This document shows, piece after piece, positions 8,407-17,252 of a stretch of 34,624 bases of DNA. The notes beneath the pieces are model-generated. The model saw only the letters and a program-made list of their open reading frames with translations, did no database searches and was not told the origin of the DNA. The position numbers were made by a program, and so were the translations under genes. Each line of letters opens with the position of its first letter. Position 1 is the first letter of the stretch. This DNA comes from Lachnospiraceae bacterium (GTDB lineage Bacteria; Bacillota; Clostridia; Lachnospirales; Lachnospiraceae): NCBI GenBank assembly GCA_017465095.1, contig JAFTWX010000024.1:1-34624 (forward strand). The letters run 5' to 3'.

Positions 8407-8445
8407 GAACAGAGGAAACGGGAGAGTTTTCTCTGTTCTTTTTTT
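8407..8445 (+). terminator. rho-independent terminator after the DUF2812 gene
   Basis: GAACAGAG at 8407-8414 pairs with CTCTGTTC at 8431-8438, with an inner AAAC/GTTT stem, followed by a run of seven Ts. Confidence 0.9.
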
Positions 8446-8526
8446 GCGTTCTGTAGTAAAATTGTGACATGTATATGTTTAAAAGTTAAAGGTAGATAAC
8501 CATCTGTTTTCGGGAGGATTTAGTTT

Positions 8527-9858
8527 ATGGCAATTCAGTTGTCGGACCATTTTACATATAAGAGATTGCTTGGATTTGTATGGCCGCCGATTGTTATGAT
8601 GATTTTTACATCTATCTACGGTGTGGTAGATGGATTTTTTATATCCAATTACGTGGGAAAGATACCGTTTGCCGCAGTGAATCTCATAATGCCCTTTCTG
8701 ATGATTCTCGGGGCACTTGGATTTATGTTCGGAACCGGAGGCAGTGCGCTTGTGGCCAAAACGTTAGGCGAAGGTAACAGGGAAAAAGCGAATCAGATAT
8801 TTTCGCTTTTGGTTTATGTCGGGATTATCACAGGATGTATTTTGACAGTATTGGGGATTATATTTTTGGAACCTATTTCCATATGGCTCGGTGCGGAAGG
8901 CGAGATGCTTACGTATTGCGTGATTTACGGAAGGATTATTCTGATAGCACTTCCGGCCTTTATGCTCCAAAATGTGTTTCAGAGTTTTCTGGTTACCGCG
9001 GAGAAACCGGGGCTGGGCCTTGCGCTTACTCTGATTGCGGGAGTGACCAACATGATTCTCGATGCTTTGTTCATGGCGGTGTTTGAGTGGGGGACAGTCG
9101 GTGCTGCAGCTGCGACAGCAATCAGTCAGGCGGTTGGCGGACTGGTTCCGTTTCTTTATTTTTTGCGACCGAATAAAAGTTTACTTCGATTAACGAAGGC
9201 GCCTTTTGACGGAAAAGCATTGTTTAAAACATGTACCAATGGATCATCGGAACTGGTGACGAGTATTTCCATGTCGGTTGTTTCCATGCTTTATAATTTT
9301 CAACTGTTGAAGTACGCCGGAGAGAACGGTGTGGCTGCGTACGGAGTTATCATGTATGTTAACTTTATTTTTGTAGCAATCTTTATCGGTTATTCTATCG
9401 GGACGGCGCCGATTATCGGATTTCACTATGGTGCGGGAAATGATTCGGAGCTGCGGAGCATTTTTAAGAAAAGCATGAAACTGCTTTTGGTAGCAGGAAT
9501 TGTGCTCACGGTGGCGGGGATTTTGCTGTCGCGAGCGTTATCGGAGTTGTTTGTGGGTTACGATCAGGCACTGTGTGAGATGACGGTGAAGGGATTCCGA
9601 ATCTACTCAATTACCTTCCTCTTCTGCGGATTCAATATTTTCGGTTCTTCTTTGTTTACAGCGCTCAATAACGGGTTAGTATCGGCTGTCATTTCGTTTT
9701 TGCGAACAATGTTGTTTCAGGTGGCGGCGATTCTTGTTATGCCGCTGATTTGGGGACTGGACGGAATATGGTACTCGGTTGCTGTGGCGGAAGTGGTAGC
9801 ACTTGTTCTGACGCTGGCGTTTATTGTAAAATTAAGAGGAAAATATCATTACATGTAA
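8527..9858 (+). CDS. MATE family efflux transporter (second copy)
   Basis: This 443-residue membrane protein of the MATE family has about twelve hydrophobic helices in two halves. Its N-terminus (FTYKRLLGFVWPPIVMMIFTSIYGVVDGFFISNYVG) is typical of the Clostridial branch near DinF/MepA, with the conserved aspartate in the first helix region (VVDGFF). GGAGGA at 8514-8519, 7 bases before ATG 8527, is a strong ribosome site. It follows a terminator and is probably its own transcript or the first gene of a short run with the Na/Pi-like gene 32 bases downstream. It is not a close duplicate of the MATE gene at 2.5 kb. The substrate is unknown. Confidence 0.92.
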   Translation: MAIQLSDHFTYKRLLGFVWPPIVMMIFTSIYGVVDGFFISNYVGKIPFAAVNLIMPFLMILGALGFMFGTGGSALVAKTLGEGNREKANQIFSLLVYVGIITGCILTVLGIIFLEPISIWLGAEGEMLTYCVIYGRIILIALPAFMLQNVFQSFLVTAEKPGLGLALTLIAGVTNMILDALFMAVFEWGTVGAAAATAISQAVGGLVPFLYFLRPNKSLLRLTKAPFDGKALFKTCTNGSSELVTSISMSVVSMLYNFQLLKYAGENGVAAYGVIMYVNFIFVAIFIGYSIGTAPIIGFHYGAGNDSELRSIFKKSMKLLLVAGIVLTVAGILLSRALSELFVGYDQALCEMTVKGFRIYSITFLFCGFNIFGSSLFTALNNGLVSAVISFLRTMLFQVAAILVMPLIWGLDGIWYSVAVAEVVALVLTLAFIVKLRGKYHYM

Positions 9859-9890
9859 TATTAATATACAACGGAGGAGCGGCTTGACGT

Positions 9891-11561
9891 ATGGGATTAT
9901 CATTGATCTTATCGCTGTTGTGCGGAGTGGCACTTTTTTTATTCGGGATGACGCTGATGGGCGACGGATTAAAAAATGTGGCAGGAAATAAGCTTGAGTT
10001 AACTTTATACAGACTTTCGAAATCGCCGATAAAGGGAATTATGTTCGGGGCGGTAGTGACCGGAATTGTCCAGTCGGCATCGGCCACCTCCGCTATGGTT
10101 ATCGGGTTTGTCAATTCCGGAATTATGAAGGTGGCACAGTCCATCGGAATTATTATCGGTGCAAATATCGGAACGAGTGTCAACGGATGGATTTTGTGTC
10201 TGTCCTATATTGAAGAGTCCGAGGGACTTGCAGTATTGTTATCGACGACAACAATCACGGCTGTGGTGGCCGTTGTTGGCATTGTTTTTAAGATGTTCTC
10301 AAAAAAAGCGATGCTGCGCAAGGTCAGCGATGTGATGTTTGGATTTGTTATATTAATGGTCGGTATGCAGATGATGAGCAGTGCCGTTGCTCCGCTTCAG
10401 GAAAGTCCGGATTTTTTGAAGTGGATTACAATGTTTTCGCATCCCGTTCTCGGTATTTTGCTGGGCATTTTGGTTTCTGTTCTGTTGCAGAGTTCCTGTG
10501 CGTCCATCGGTATTCTGCAGGCGCTTTCTCTTACCGGCGGGATCAGTTTTGCGACAGCATTTCCGATAATTATGGGAATCGGAATCGGTGCGTCGTGTCC
10601 GGTTATTTTGTCCGGAATCGGTGCGAGCAAAAACGGCAAGAGAACAGCACTTAGTTTTCTTGTGGTCAATGTTCTCGGAACGGTTTTTGGTTCGGTGATT
10701 TTTTACGGGATAAACGCTCTGCATGCTCTGACGCTTATGGATAAAATTATGTCTCCGGTCGGTATTGCCCTCGTAAATTCGGCCTTTCGTATTGGTCTTG
10801 CAATTTTGCTGTTTCCGTTTCTCAAGCAAGTGGAGAAACTTTTGTTTTTGTTCTTGCCGAGAAAAGACAATGATGATTCCGAGAACGAAATTTTTGACTT
10901 ACTGGAAGAACATTTTTTGGAAAATCCGGAGATTGCAATTCGTCAGAGTCGTGTCGTTATGGATGGTATGGTACAAAAGGTCCGTTCCAATCTTATCCGC
11001 GCGTTGAAACTTTTGGAGGAATACTCGGAAGACCGTTACAGCAAGGTTCACAGGCGTGAGAGTCTGATTGATAAATATGAAGATAAACTGGAATCCTATT
11101 TGGTGCGTCTGACCATGGGAGAGATGGATTTAGACCAAAGCCGACAGGTTTCCAAGATTTTATATATGGCGGGAGAATTCGAACGGCTGGCGGATCAGGC
11201 GGTAAATCTGGCAGATGTAGCCAATGAACTTTACGAAAGCAAAGCCCATTTTTCCGAGGAGGCACAAAAGGAGCTTTCTGTTCTTGGTGATGCGGTGAAA
11301 GAAATTTTGGAAGTGACGATTGAGATCTTCAACAATGACGATACGGAGAGAGCATCGGAAGTCAGCGCCATGAAGAAGTCGGTCGGGTCGCTTTGCAATG
11401 AGTGCAAGATGGCGCACCTTTCGAGAATTCAGTCCGGAAGATGCAATAAGCAAAGTGAATTTGTGTTTCACGAAATTTTGGATGAGATGGAGCATATTGC
11501 CGTGTACTGTTCCAATGTGACGGTAACGATGCTTGAACTGGAAAGTATGGGTGAGGAATAG
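9891..11561 (+). CDS. Na/Pi cotransporter family protein with PhoU-like domain
   Basis: This 556-residue protein has an N-terminal membrane domain of two Na/Pi-cotransporter repeats, each with the QSA/QSS signature: GIVQSASATSAMVIGFVNSG at about 59-78 and LLQSSCASIGILQALSLTGG at about 199-218. Residues about 340-556 are a soluble helical PhoU-like domain (IRQSRVVMDGMVQKVRSNLIRALKLLEEY onward). Such proteins (YjbB/NptA-like) move phosphate with sodium, often outward, or act in phosphate control. GGAGGAG at 9873-9879 lies 11 bases before ATG 9891, somewhat far but without an in-frame rival. The cellulase gene follows 3 bases after the stop, so the two are co-transcribed. Confidence 0.93.
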   Translation: MGLSLILSLLCGVALFLFGMTLMGDGLKNVAGNKLELTLYRLSKSPIKGIMFGAVVTGIVQSASATSAMVIGFVNSGIMKVAQSIGIIIGANIGTSVNGWILCLSYIEESEGLAVLLSTTTITAVVAVVGIVFKMFSKKAMLRKVSDVMFGFVILMVGMQMMSSAVAPLQESPDFLKWITMFSHPVLGILLGILVSVLLQSSCASIGILQALSLTGGISFATAFPIIMGIGIGASCPVILSGIGASKNGKRTALSFLVVNVLGTVFGSVIFYGINALHALTLMDKIMSPVGIALVNSAFRIGLAILLFPFLKQVEKLLFLFLPRKDNDDSENEIFDLLEEHFLENPEIAIRQSRVVMDGMVQKVRSNLIRALKLLEEYSEDRYSKVHRRESLIDKYEDKLESYLVRLTMGEMDLDQSRQVSKILYMAGEFERLADQAVNLADVANELYESKAHFSEEAQKELSVLGDAVKEILEVTIEIFNNDDTERASEVSAMKKSVGSLCNECKMAHLSRIQSGRCNKQSEFVFHEILDEMEHIAVYCSNVTVTMLELESMGEE

Positions 11562-11564
11562 AAA

Positions 11565-13190
11565 ATGAGAGAATGGTACGGAAAAAGAGTATTATTGCTT
11601 ATTTGTTTGGTGATACTAACTTTTAGCATAACTGCATGTAATGCATCAGAAAAGACAAAGGATATAATGTCAGATGTTCCGGTTGTCGAGACAACAGAAA
11701 GTGAGCCGGAGGAAACTTCCAAGACAGAAGATGCCGCGAAAGAGAATTCTGAAAAAGAAGTTACAAAGAAAGCGGATTCTGAAGATAAGAATTCAAAAGA
11801 AGATGAGAAGAAAGAAAACTCGGAGGAAGAGAGTACAGAGTCAGCCTTCGGTAACCCATCCACATCCGGAGCGCTTCACGTGGAGGGGACCCAGCTGAAA
11901 GACAGCAAAGGAAATAATATCCAGCTTCGCGGAATCAGTACCCATGGTCTTTCCTGGTTCCCGCAGTATGTTAACCAGGAACTGTTTCATGAGTTGAAGA
12001 AGGAATGGAATGCCAATGTGATGCGCCTTGCCATGTACACAGCGGAAAACGGAGGATATTGTACAGACGGAGATAAAGCCAAGCTGAAACAGTTGGTGAA
12101 GGATGGCGTAGCTTATGCAAGCAATGCGGATATGTATGTCATTGTTGATTGGCATGTGCTTCGCGATGAGAATCCGAATAACAACAAAGAAGAGGCGAAG
12201 AAATTTTTTGATGAGATGTCCAAAGAGTTTGCTTCGGCTGACAATGTAATTTATGAGATTTGCAATGAACCGAACGGAGGAACTTCTTGGGCAGATGTGA
12301 AAAAGTATGCTCTGGAGATTATTCCGGTTATCCGTGCCAATGATGAGGATGCGCTGATTATTGTCGGCACACCGACATGGTGTCAGGATGTGGACAAGGC
12401 AGCTGCAGATCCGATTACGGAATATGATAATGTCATGTATGCCCTTCATTTTTATGCGACAACACATACGGATTGGCTCCGTGACCGCATGAATCAGGCG
12501 ATTGATGCGGGACTTCCGATCTTTGTGTCAGAGTTCGGAACGTGCGACGCCAGCGGAAACGGTGCATTTGATGAGGAACAGTCCAATGAATGGATAAAAG
12601 CTTTAGATGCAAGGGGCGTCAGCTATATTACATGGAATTTATCCAATAAAAACGAAACATCATCCATTTTTGCGGATGGCTGTTCCAAAACATCCGGATT
12701 CTCGGAGGAGGATCTCAGCCGGAATGGAAAATGGGTTTACAAACTTCTTTCCGGGAAGGAAAAGTTTGCAGCAGCTGACAGCAAAGAGAAGGAAGATGCG
12801 GCGAAAGATAGTTCCGGCGATGAAAAGTCTCAGGGAGAATCCGGTAGCAAATCCGATTCTTCTGCTGAGAAACCGACTGCGTCCGGTAAGAGCGGCGAGC
12901 TTAAATATACCGCTATAGTGACAGGAAGCTGGGAGTCGGAGGGCAAAACATTTTATCAGTATACGCTGGAACTGGAAAATACATCCGATAAGGAGATCGA
13001 CGGATGGGAGATTACAGTTTCATTTAATGGAAATATCGAGCTTTCCAATGGTTGGAACGGAGAATATTCCGTAAGCGGAAGCAAACTTAAGATTACGTCA
13101 ATGGATTACAACGGAAAGCTTGCGTCCGGCGGTAAAACCGGGGATATCGGTTTTATCATCAGCGGGGATGCAGGATTAAAGCTAAAATAA
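11565..13190 (+). CDS. lipoprotein GH5 endoglucanase with C-terminal CBM2-like module
   Basis: This is a 541-residue surface cellulase. Residues 1-25 form a lipoprotein signal ending ITAC, with C25 the lipidated cysteine. Residues about 28-100 are a Glu/Lys/Ser-rich spacer. Residues about 105-405 are a glycoside hydrolase family 5 (subfamily 2-like) barrel: RGISTHGLSW, the acid/base E235 in EICNEPNG and the nucleophile E323 in FVSEFG. A second charged linker (about 406-445) leads to a beta-sandwich resembling CBM2 (446-541: SWESEG, GWEITVSF, NGWNGEYS, YNGKLASGG). No dockerin or sortase signal is present. The enzyme is thus held on the cell membrane, with the linkers spanning the wall. It starts 3 bases after the Na/Pi gene. 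Substrate assignment to beta-1,4-glucan is by family. Confidence 0.93.
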   Translation: MREWYGKRVLLLICLVILTFSITACNASEKTKDIMSDVPVVETTESEPEETSKTEDAAKENSEKEVTKKADSEDKNSKEDEKKENSEEESTESAFGNPSTSGALHVEGTQLKDSKGNNIQLRGISTHGLSWFPQYVNQELFHELKKEWNANVMRLAMYTAENGGYCTDGDKAKLKQLVKDGVAYASNADMYVIVDWHVLRDENPNNNKEEAKKFFDEMSKEFASADNVIYEICNEPNGGTSWADVKKYALEIIPVIRANDEDALIIVGTPTWCQDVDKAAADPITEYDNVMYALHFYATTHTDWLRDRMNQAIDAGLPIFVSEFGTCDASGNGAFDEEQSNEWIKALDARGVSYITWNLSNKNETSSIFADGCSKTSGFSEEDLSRNGKWVYKLLSGKEKFAAADSKEKEDAAKDSSGDEKSQGESGSKSDSSAEKPTASGKSGELKYTAIVTGSWESEGKTFYQYTLELENTSDKEIDGWEITVSFNGNIELSNGWNGEYSVSGSKLKITSMDYNGKLASGGKTGDIGFIISGDAGLKLK

Positions 13191-13208
13191 GTAAACGGAG
13201 ACTAATTT

Positions 13209-13856
13209 ATGAAGAAAAGAATGTTTCTATGGATGGCAGCAATTTTGTTGCTTGCAGGCTGCGGGGCAGATAAAGAGCCGATACAGCAACCGTCGGTGCA
13301 GGAACAGACGCAGGAAGAGGCAGCGGACGGTGTGACAGAACAGACGGAGGAGGCGGCAGATGAGCCGTATATTGTGTCCTTTGAGGCCACTACCATCGAG
13401 GGCGAGCCGATGAACTCTGATATTTTCGCACAGTCAAAGTTAACCATGATTAATGTTTGGGCGACCTACTGCAACCCATGTCTTATGGAAATGCCGGATT
13501 TGGGAGACATTGCAGAAGAATACGACAAAGCGAATTTTCAGCTGATCGGTATTGTCAGTGATGTGGTGGATACGGCGTCAAAAAGCGATATTGACAATGT
13601 GAAAGAACTTGTGATACAGACGGAAGCAAACTATCCGCATCTGTTGTTGAACCAGTCTTTGTATGAAAATTTGGTCGGCGGAGTGTCTTCTGTTCCAACG
13701 ACATTTTTTGTCAATCAAAAAGGTGAGTTGCTTACTTATGTAGTCGGTGCTAACGATGAAGATACATGGGAGAGGATTATAAATGAACTTTTGGCCCAAG
13801 AAGGAGGTCCTGTCACAGGAACGGATAACGATGAGAGAGAAGAATACGAAGATTAG
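13209..13856 (+). CDS. TlpA/ResA-like thioredoxin-fold lipoprotein
   Basis: This 215-residue extracytoplasmic redoxin has a lipoprotein signal MKKRMFLWMAAILLLAGC with C18 as the anchor, then a Glu/Gln-rich spacer (about 20-55). The thioredoxin fold begins around residue 58; the active site is WATYCNPC with C88 and C91, and the cis-proline loop is SSVPTTFFV. The spacing and the CxxC after WATxC match AhpC/TSA-type TlpA/ResA proteins, which reduce or exchange disulfides outside the membrane. GGAG at 13197-13200 precedes ATG 13209. It is the first of three tightly linked genes: its end overlaps the CXXC micro-protein, followed by a polyferredoxin membrane protein that could supply electrons. Confidence 0.9.
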   Translation: MKKRMFLWMAAILLLAGCGADKEPIQQPSVQEQTQEEAADGVTEQTEEAADEPYIVSFEATTIEGEPMNSDIFAQSKLTMINVWATYCNPCLMEMPDLGDIAEEYDKANFQLIGIVSDVVDTASKSDIDNVKELVIQTEANYPHLLLNQSLYENLVGGVSSVPTTFFVNQKGELLTYVVGANDEDTWERIINELLAQEGGPVTGTDNDEREEYED

Positions 13857-13995
13857 AAAAAGAAATATTCCTATATGGATGATAGGAGTAAGCTTGGGCT
13901 TACTCCTTTTCGCTGTGGGTGTATTTACACAGCAGTTTTCTGACATTTATCGCAAGGCGATCATGATATGCATGGAGTGTATAGGAATCGGATGA
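13831..13995 (+). CDS. CD1871A-family CXXC-motif membrane micro-protein
   Basis: This 54-residue peptide starts at ATG 13831, inside the end of the redoxin gene. The frame is open further upstream, but the conserved part is short. It has a basic N-terminus (MREKNTKIRKRN), one membrane helix (IPIWMIGVSLGLLLFAVGVF) and a C-terminal KAIMICMECIGIG tail. That CxxCIGIG ending is the hallmark of the small Clostridial CD1871A family. The two cysteines lie at the membrane edge and could form a disulfide or bind metal. The family's function is not known to me. Its fixed place between a TlpA-like redoxin and a polyferredoxin argues for a role as a thiol carrier or assembly partner; this is inference. 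Confidence 0.85.
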   Translation: MREKNTKIRKRNIPIWMIGVSLGLLLFAVGVFTQQFSDIYRKAIMICMECIGIG

Positions 13996-14036
13996 TTATA
14001 AAATTATCCGAGGTTAATTTGTAAAGGAATCAGACG

Positions 14037-14930
14037 ATGAAAAAAATCCATCCGGCGAAGTTACGCCTTTCATTTCAAATTATATATACGATTTTCACCA
14101 ACGGATACTTGTACGGTTTTCTGAATGGAAAGATTTATAAGGGGAATCTCAAATATGCCTGTGTGCCGGGACTTAACTGCTATTCCTGCCCGGGGGCACT
14201 GGGGTCCTGTCCGCTGGGAGCGTTGCAGAATGCGCTTGCACAAAGAAAGATTGAGGTACCTTTTGCCGTGCTTGGATTTCTTTTTGTGTTCGGGAGCATT
14301 TTCGGGCGTTTTGTGTGCGGATGGATGTGTCCGTTCGGTTTGTTTCAGGATCTTTTGTACAAAATACCGTTATTTAAGAAAAGAAAACAGCTTCCGTTTC
14401 ACCGTATATTAAAATATGGAAAATATGTCATGCTGTTCGGACTTGTTATTGTCGGCTCATCGATTTTGTTTGCGGGATTTGTCAAAGTCCCGGCGTTCTG
14501 TAAATTTTTCTGTCCGGCGGGAACATTCATGGGAGCAATTCCGCTGATGTTAGCCGACGTAAATTTACGCACGCAGGCAGGCGGATTATTTGGATGGAAG
14601 ATGACTGTTTTGATTATACTTACGATTTTATCTGTCAAGATCTATCGGCCGTTTTGCCAGTATCTTTGTCCGCTGGGAGCCATTTACGGATGGTTTAACC
14701 GATTTAGTCTTGTACAGGTCTGCTGGGAAAAAGAGAAGTGCATCTCTTGCATGAATTGTAAAAAGGCTTGTCCGGTAGATCTGCGTCCGGAGGAGATATC
14801 GGTTTCACCGGAGTGTATCAAGTGCGGAAAGTGTGAAGCGGTATGTCCGGCGGATTGTCTGCATTTTAGTTTGGATGCGGGGGTTAGGACTCAAAAACAA
14901 TCTTCCCCGGACAGTAACCCTATGTTATAA
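14037..14930 (+). CDS. NapH/CcoG-like polyferredoxin membrane protein
   Basis: This is a 297-residue 4Fe-4S membrane protein. Four to five hydrophobic segments carry cysteine-proline motifs typical of the NapH/YccM group (CGWMCPFGLFQ near 98-108, FCKFFCPAGTF, FCQYLCPLGAIYGWF). The C-terminus holds two ferredoxin clusters: C235, C238, C241, C245 and C260, C263, C266, C270. An extra cysteine group, CVPGLNCYSCPGALGSCPLGA (about 43-63), is characteristic of the Clostridial form. Such proteins pass electrons across or along the membrane. An AAAGGA site precedes ATG 14037. As last gene after a TlpA-like redoxin and a CXXC micro-protein, it probably reduces extracytoplasmic thiols with cytoplasmic electrons; this is not proved by sequence. 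Confidence 0.9.
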   Translation: MKKIHPAKLRLSFQIIYTIFTNGYLYGFLNGKIYKGNLKYACVPGLNCYSCPGALGSCPLGALQNALAQRKIEVPFAVLGFLFVFGSIFGRFVCGWMCPFGLFQDLLYKIPLFKKRKQLPFHRILKYGKYVMLFGLVIVGSSILFAGFVKVPAFCKFFCPAGTFMGAIPLMLADVNLRTQAGGLFGWKMTVLIILTILSVKIYRPFCQYLCPLGAIYGWFNRFSLVQVCWEKEKCISCMNCKKACPVDLRPEEISVSPECIKCGKCEAVCPADCLHFSLDAGVRTQKQSSPDSNPML

Positions 14931-14972
14931 TAGGAAAGCTTGCAAAAATAAGAAAAAAGGAATCAAATCAAA

Positions 14973-15010
14973 AAGAGCAGGGAATGTGATAATTCCCTGC
15001 TCTTACTTTA
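14973..15010. terminator. bidirectional terminator
   Basis: AAGAGCAGGGAAT at 14973-14985 pairs perfectly with ATTCCCTGCTCTT at 14992-15004 (13 bp, 6-base loop). It has Ts after it on the plus strand and an A-rich stretch before it that serves as a U tract on the minus strand. It separates the polyferredoxin gene from the convergent CofE-like gene. Confidence 0.9.
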
Positions 15011-15019
15011 AGTCTCATT

Positions 15020-16210
15020 TTAATCTGTAAAGTTGTCGAAGTATCCTTGAATGTGGATAATCGGTGTTCCTTTATCTCCGGAACCGCTTGTCAGGTCACA
15101 AAGAGAACCGATGAGGTCGGTGAGCTGTCTCGGTGTAGTACCCTGAGAAGCCATGTTTCCGACAAGGTTGGAATCTTTCTCTTTAATACTCTTGGAGATG
15201 GCTTCCTTCAGCTCTGCACCGGAAAGGTTCTTGAAATCATTGTCTGCAAGATATTTCAGTTTCAATTCGTTCGGTGTGCCTACAAGGCCGCTTGTGAAAG
15301 CCGGTGAAACAACCGGATCGGCAAGCTCCCAAATTTTACCCTGCGGATCTTTGAAAGCGCCGACACCGGAAACCATAACTTCTACATGCTTTCCTGTTTT
15401 TTCAAGAAGCTGTGCCTGAATACTGTCTACAAGATCCTGACATTATCTTGGGAATAACTTGATCGTATCTTCTGTTGATTTGTTAGAGCCAAGTAATCCG
15501 TATTTGGTGTTGTATCCGCTTCCGTTTACGGATGCATTGAGGATGTCATCCATTCCGCATACCACTTTGGCGCCGTTTGCCATAAGGATACGTTTGGTTC
15601 TTGCTCTTGTGTGGATGTCGCAGTTGATGATGCAGTCTGTGTAGTCGAGAATTGTCTTTGCCTGGTTTGCGAAGACGATTTCAACTTCTGCACCTGCCTG
15701 CGTAATAATATCTGAATAATACTGTACATAGTCAACACCGGTGAATTCATGTTTGTTTTCGCCGAATAATTCACGGTATTTTTCAAGAGTTAACACATCA
15801 GTGTAAGGATTGATGTCAGCATCGTCCAACTGATCGTAAGTTAAAAGTGCATTTCCTACTTCATCGCTCGGATAACTGAGCATAAGAACTACCTTTTTAG
15901 CACCCATTGCAATACCTTTTAAGCAGATTGCAAAACGGTTACGGGAAAGGATAGGGAAGATAACACCGATGGTGCCTCCGCCTAACTTTGCTTTTACGTC
16001 ATCAGCAATGTTCTGAACTGATGCGTAGTTACCCTGAGAGCGGGCTACGATAGATTCGGTGAGAGCAACAACGTCTCTGTCACGCAACTCGTATCCTTCA
16101 CTCTGTGCGGCTTCCAACACGCTTGTTACAGTGATGTCAACCAGATTGTCGCCTTCACGGATGATCGGGCAACGAATACCTCTTGATACAGTTCCTACTT
16201 TTCTTTCCAT
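15020..16210 (-). pseudogene. CofE-like (coenzyme F420-0:L-glutamate ligase family) gene with an in-frame UAA
   Basis: The gene reads MERKVGTVSRGIR from ATG 16210 (GTG 16216 also possible) and runs for 255 codons to a TAA at 15443-15445. The same frame then continues without shift for 140 codons (CQDLVDSIQAQLLEKTG onward) to the natural end at 15020-15022, for about 395 residues in all. The first part carries the CofE fold (VALTESIVARSQGN, FPILSRNRFA, INCDIHTRARTK); the second has the well-ordered tail SNLVGNMASQGTTPRQLTDLIGSLCDLTSGSGDKGTP. This Clostridial CofE-like group occurs without other F420 genes, so the name reflects similarity only. A recent nonsense mutation, a sequencing error or readthrough could explain the stop; the stop is UAA, so selenocysteine is excluded. 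Confidence 0.8.
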
Positions 16211-16352
16211 TCGCACACCTTCATTCTATTAAGTATAGTGTATATTTGGGTCGATTTTTCAACCACGGATATAATTATATAACCAACTTGCTCATGTTGC
16301 AAGAAAATGATGTAATAAAACACAAATTTTTTTCATATTTTTAAAAAAATAA

Positions 16353-16381
16353 TTGCACATGAAAAAAGTGTTCTATATAAT
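16353..16381 (+). promoter_or_regulatory. promoter of nagB
   Basis: TTGCAC at 16353-16358 and a perfect TATAAT at 16376-16381 are spaced by 17 bases, about 68 bases before the nagB start. Confidence 0.85.
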
Positions 16382-16448
16382 AATACCGTAATTGCTAACG
16401 CCATAGATTCATCAGCACTACAATATCTAAAAGAAAAGAGGAGAAAAG

Positions 16449-17180
16449 ATGAAAGTATATTGTGAAAAGGATTATGATCAGGCGAGTCGCAGAGCGGCAA
16501 ACATTATTGCAGCCCAGGTGGTTTTAAAACCGGATTGCGTTCTTGGGTTAGCAACGGGTTCCACTCCGGTGGGAGCTTACAAAGAATTGATTGACAAATG
16601 TGAAAAAGGAGATCTTGATTTCAGTCAGGTTCGCAGCGTGAATCTGGATGAGTATAAAGGTCTTTCTCCGGAGAACGATCAGAGCTATCGTTACTTCATG
16701 AACACCAATTTGTTTGATCACATTAACATCGATAAAAATAACACAAATGTACCAAACGGTCTTGAGCCGGATTCTGCTAAGGCGTGTGCAGATTACGACA
16801 AGATTATTGAAAGCATGGGAGGCGTTGATCTTCAGCTTCTCGGTCTCGGTCACAACGGACATATCGCATTTAACGAGCCGGCGGAAGAGTTCTCCAAAGG
16901 AACAAACTGCGTGAAACTGACACAGATGACCATCGATGCAAATGCCAGATTTTTTGAGAGCAAGGATGATGTTCCGAAAGAAGCCTATACGATGGGAATC
17001 GGTTCTATCATGAAAGCAAAGAAGATCTTGATTGTAGCTTGCGGAGAAGATAAAGCAGAAATCGTAAAGAAAGCATTTACAGGTCCGATTACACCGGCTG
17101 TTCCTGCTTCTGTTCTTCAGCTTCATCCGGATGTAACACTTGTCGGTGATGCAGCAGCAATGAAATATATGATACAGTAA
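16449..17180 (+). CDS. nagB: glucosamine-6-phosphate deaminase
   Basis: This 243-residue cytoplasmic enzyme turns glucosamine-6-phosphate into fructose-6-phosphate and ammonia, linking amino-sugar use to glycolysis. Family blocks are complete: the phosphate loop LGLATGSTPVGAYKEL (residues about 33-48), NLDEYKGL with the proton-accepting aspartate (about 65-72), and LGLGHNGHIAFNEP (about 132-145). AGAGGAG at 16437-16443 precedes ATG 16449. A strong promoter and a terminator bracket the gene, so it is a single-gene transcript. No nagA or sugar transporter lies beside it. The length is at the short end for the family, as usual in Firmicutes. Confidence 0.96.
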   Translation: MKVYCEKDYDQASRRAANIIAAQVVLKPDCVLGLATGSTPVGAYKELIDKCEKGDLDFSQVRSVNLDEYKGLSPENDQSYRYFMNTNLFDHINIDKNNTNVPNGLEPDSAKACADYDKIIESMGGVDLQLLGLGHNGHIAFNEPAEEFSKGTNCVKLTQMTIDANARFFESKDDVPKEAYTMGIGSIMKAKKILIVACGEDKAEIVKKAFTGPITPAVPASVLQLHPDVTLVGDAAAMKYMIQ

Positions 17181-17196
17181 TATAGCAGATAAAAAA

Positions 17197-17252
17197 GGGA
17201 GTATCACAACATAACCAGAATTTAGTTATGGAGCGATACTCCTTATTTTTTA
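17197..17252. terminator. bidirectional terminator between nagB and the HAD gene
   Basis: GGAGTATC at 17198-17205 pairs with GATACTCC at 17235-17242; an inner CATAAC/GTTATG stem lengthens the hairpin. Ts follow on the plus strand and six As precede it (Ts on the minus strand). Confidence 0.88.

Noticed and set aside
2473..9858. The two MATE genes as a tandem duplication
   Set aside because: Their sequences differ in the N-terminal helices and throughout, and they are separated by five unrelated genes; they are separate subfamily members.
11565..13190. Cellulosome component
   Set aside because: The cellulase has a lipoprotein anchor and a CBM2-like module but no dockerin repeats, and no cohesin protein is encoded nearby.
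15443..15445. Selenocysteine recoding in the CofE-like gene
   Set aside because: The stop is UAA, not UGA, and no hairpin of the right kind follows it.
15020..16210. Evidence for an F420 coenzyme pathway
   Set aside because: Only a CofE-like gene is present; no cofC, cofD, fbiC-like or F420-dependent enzyme genes lie nearby, and this family is common in Firmicutes not known to make F420.
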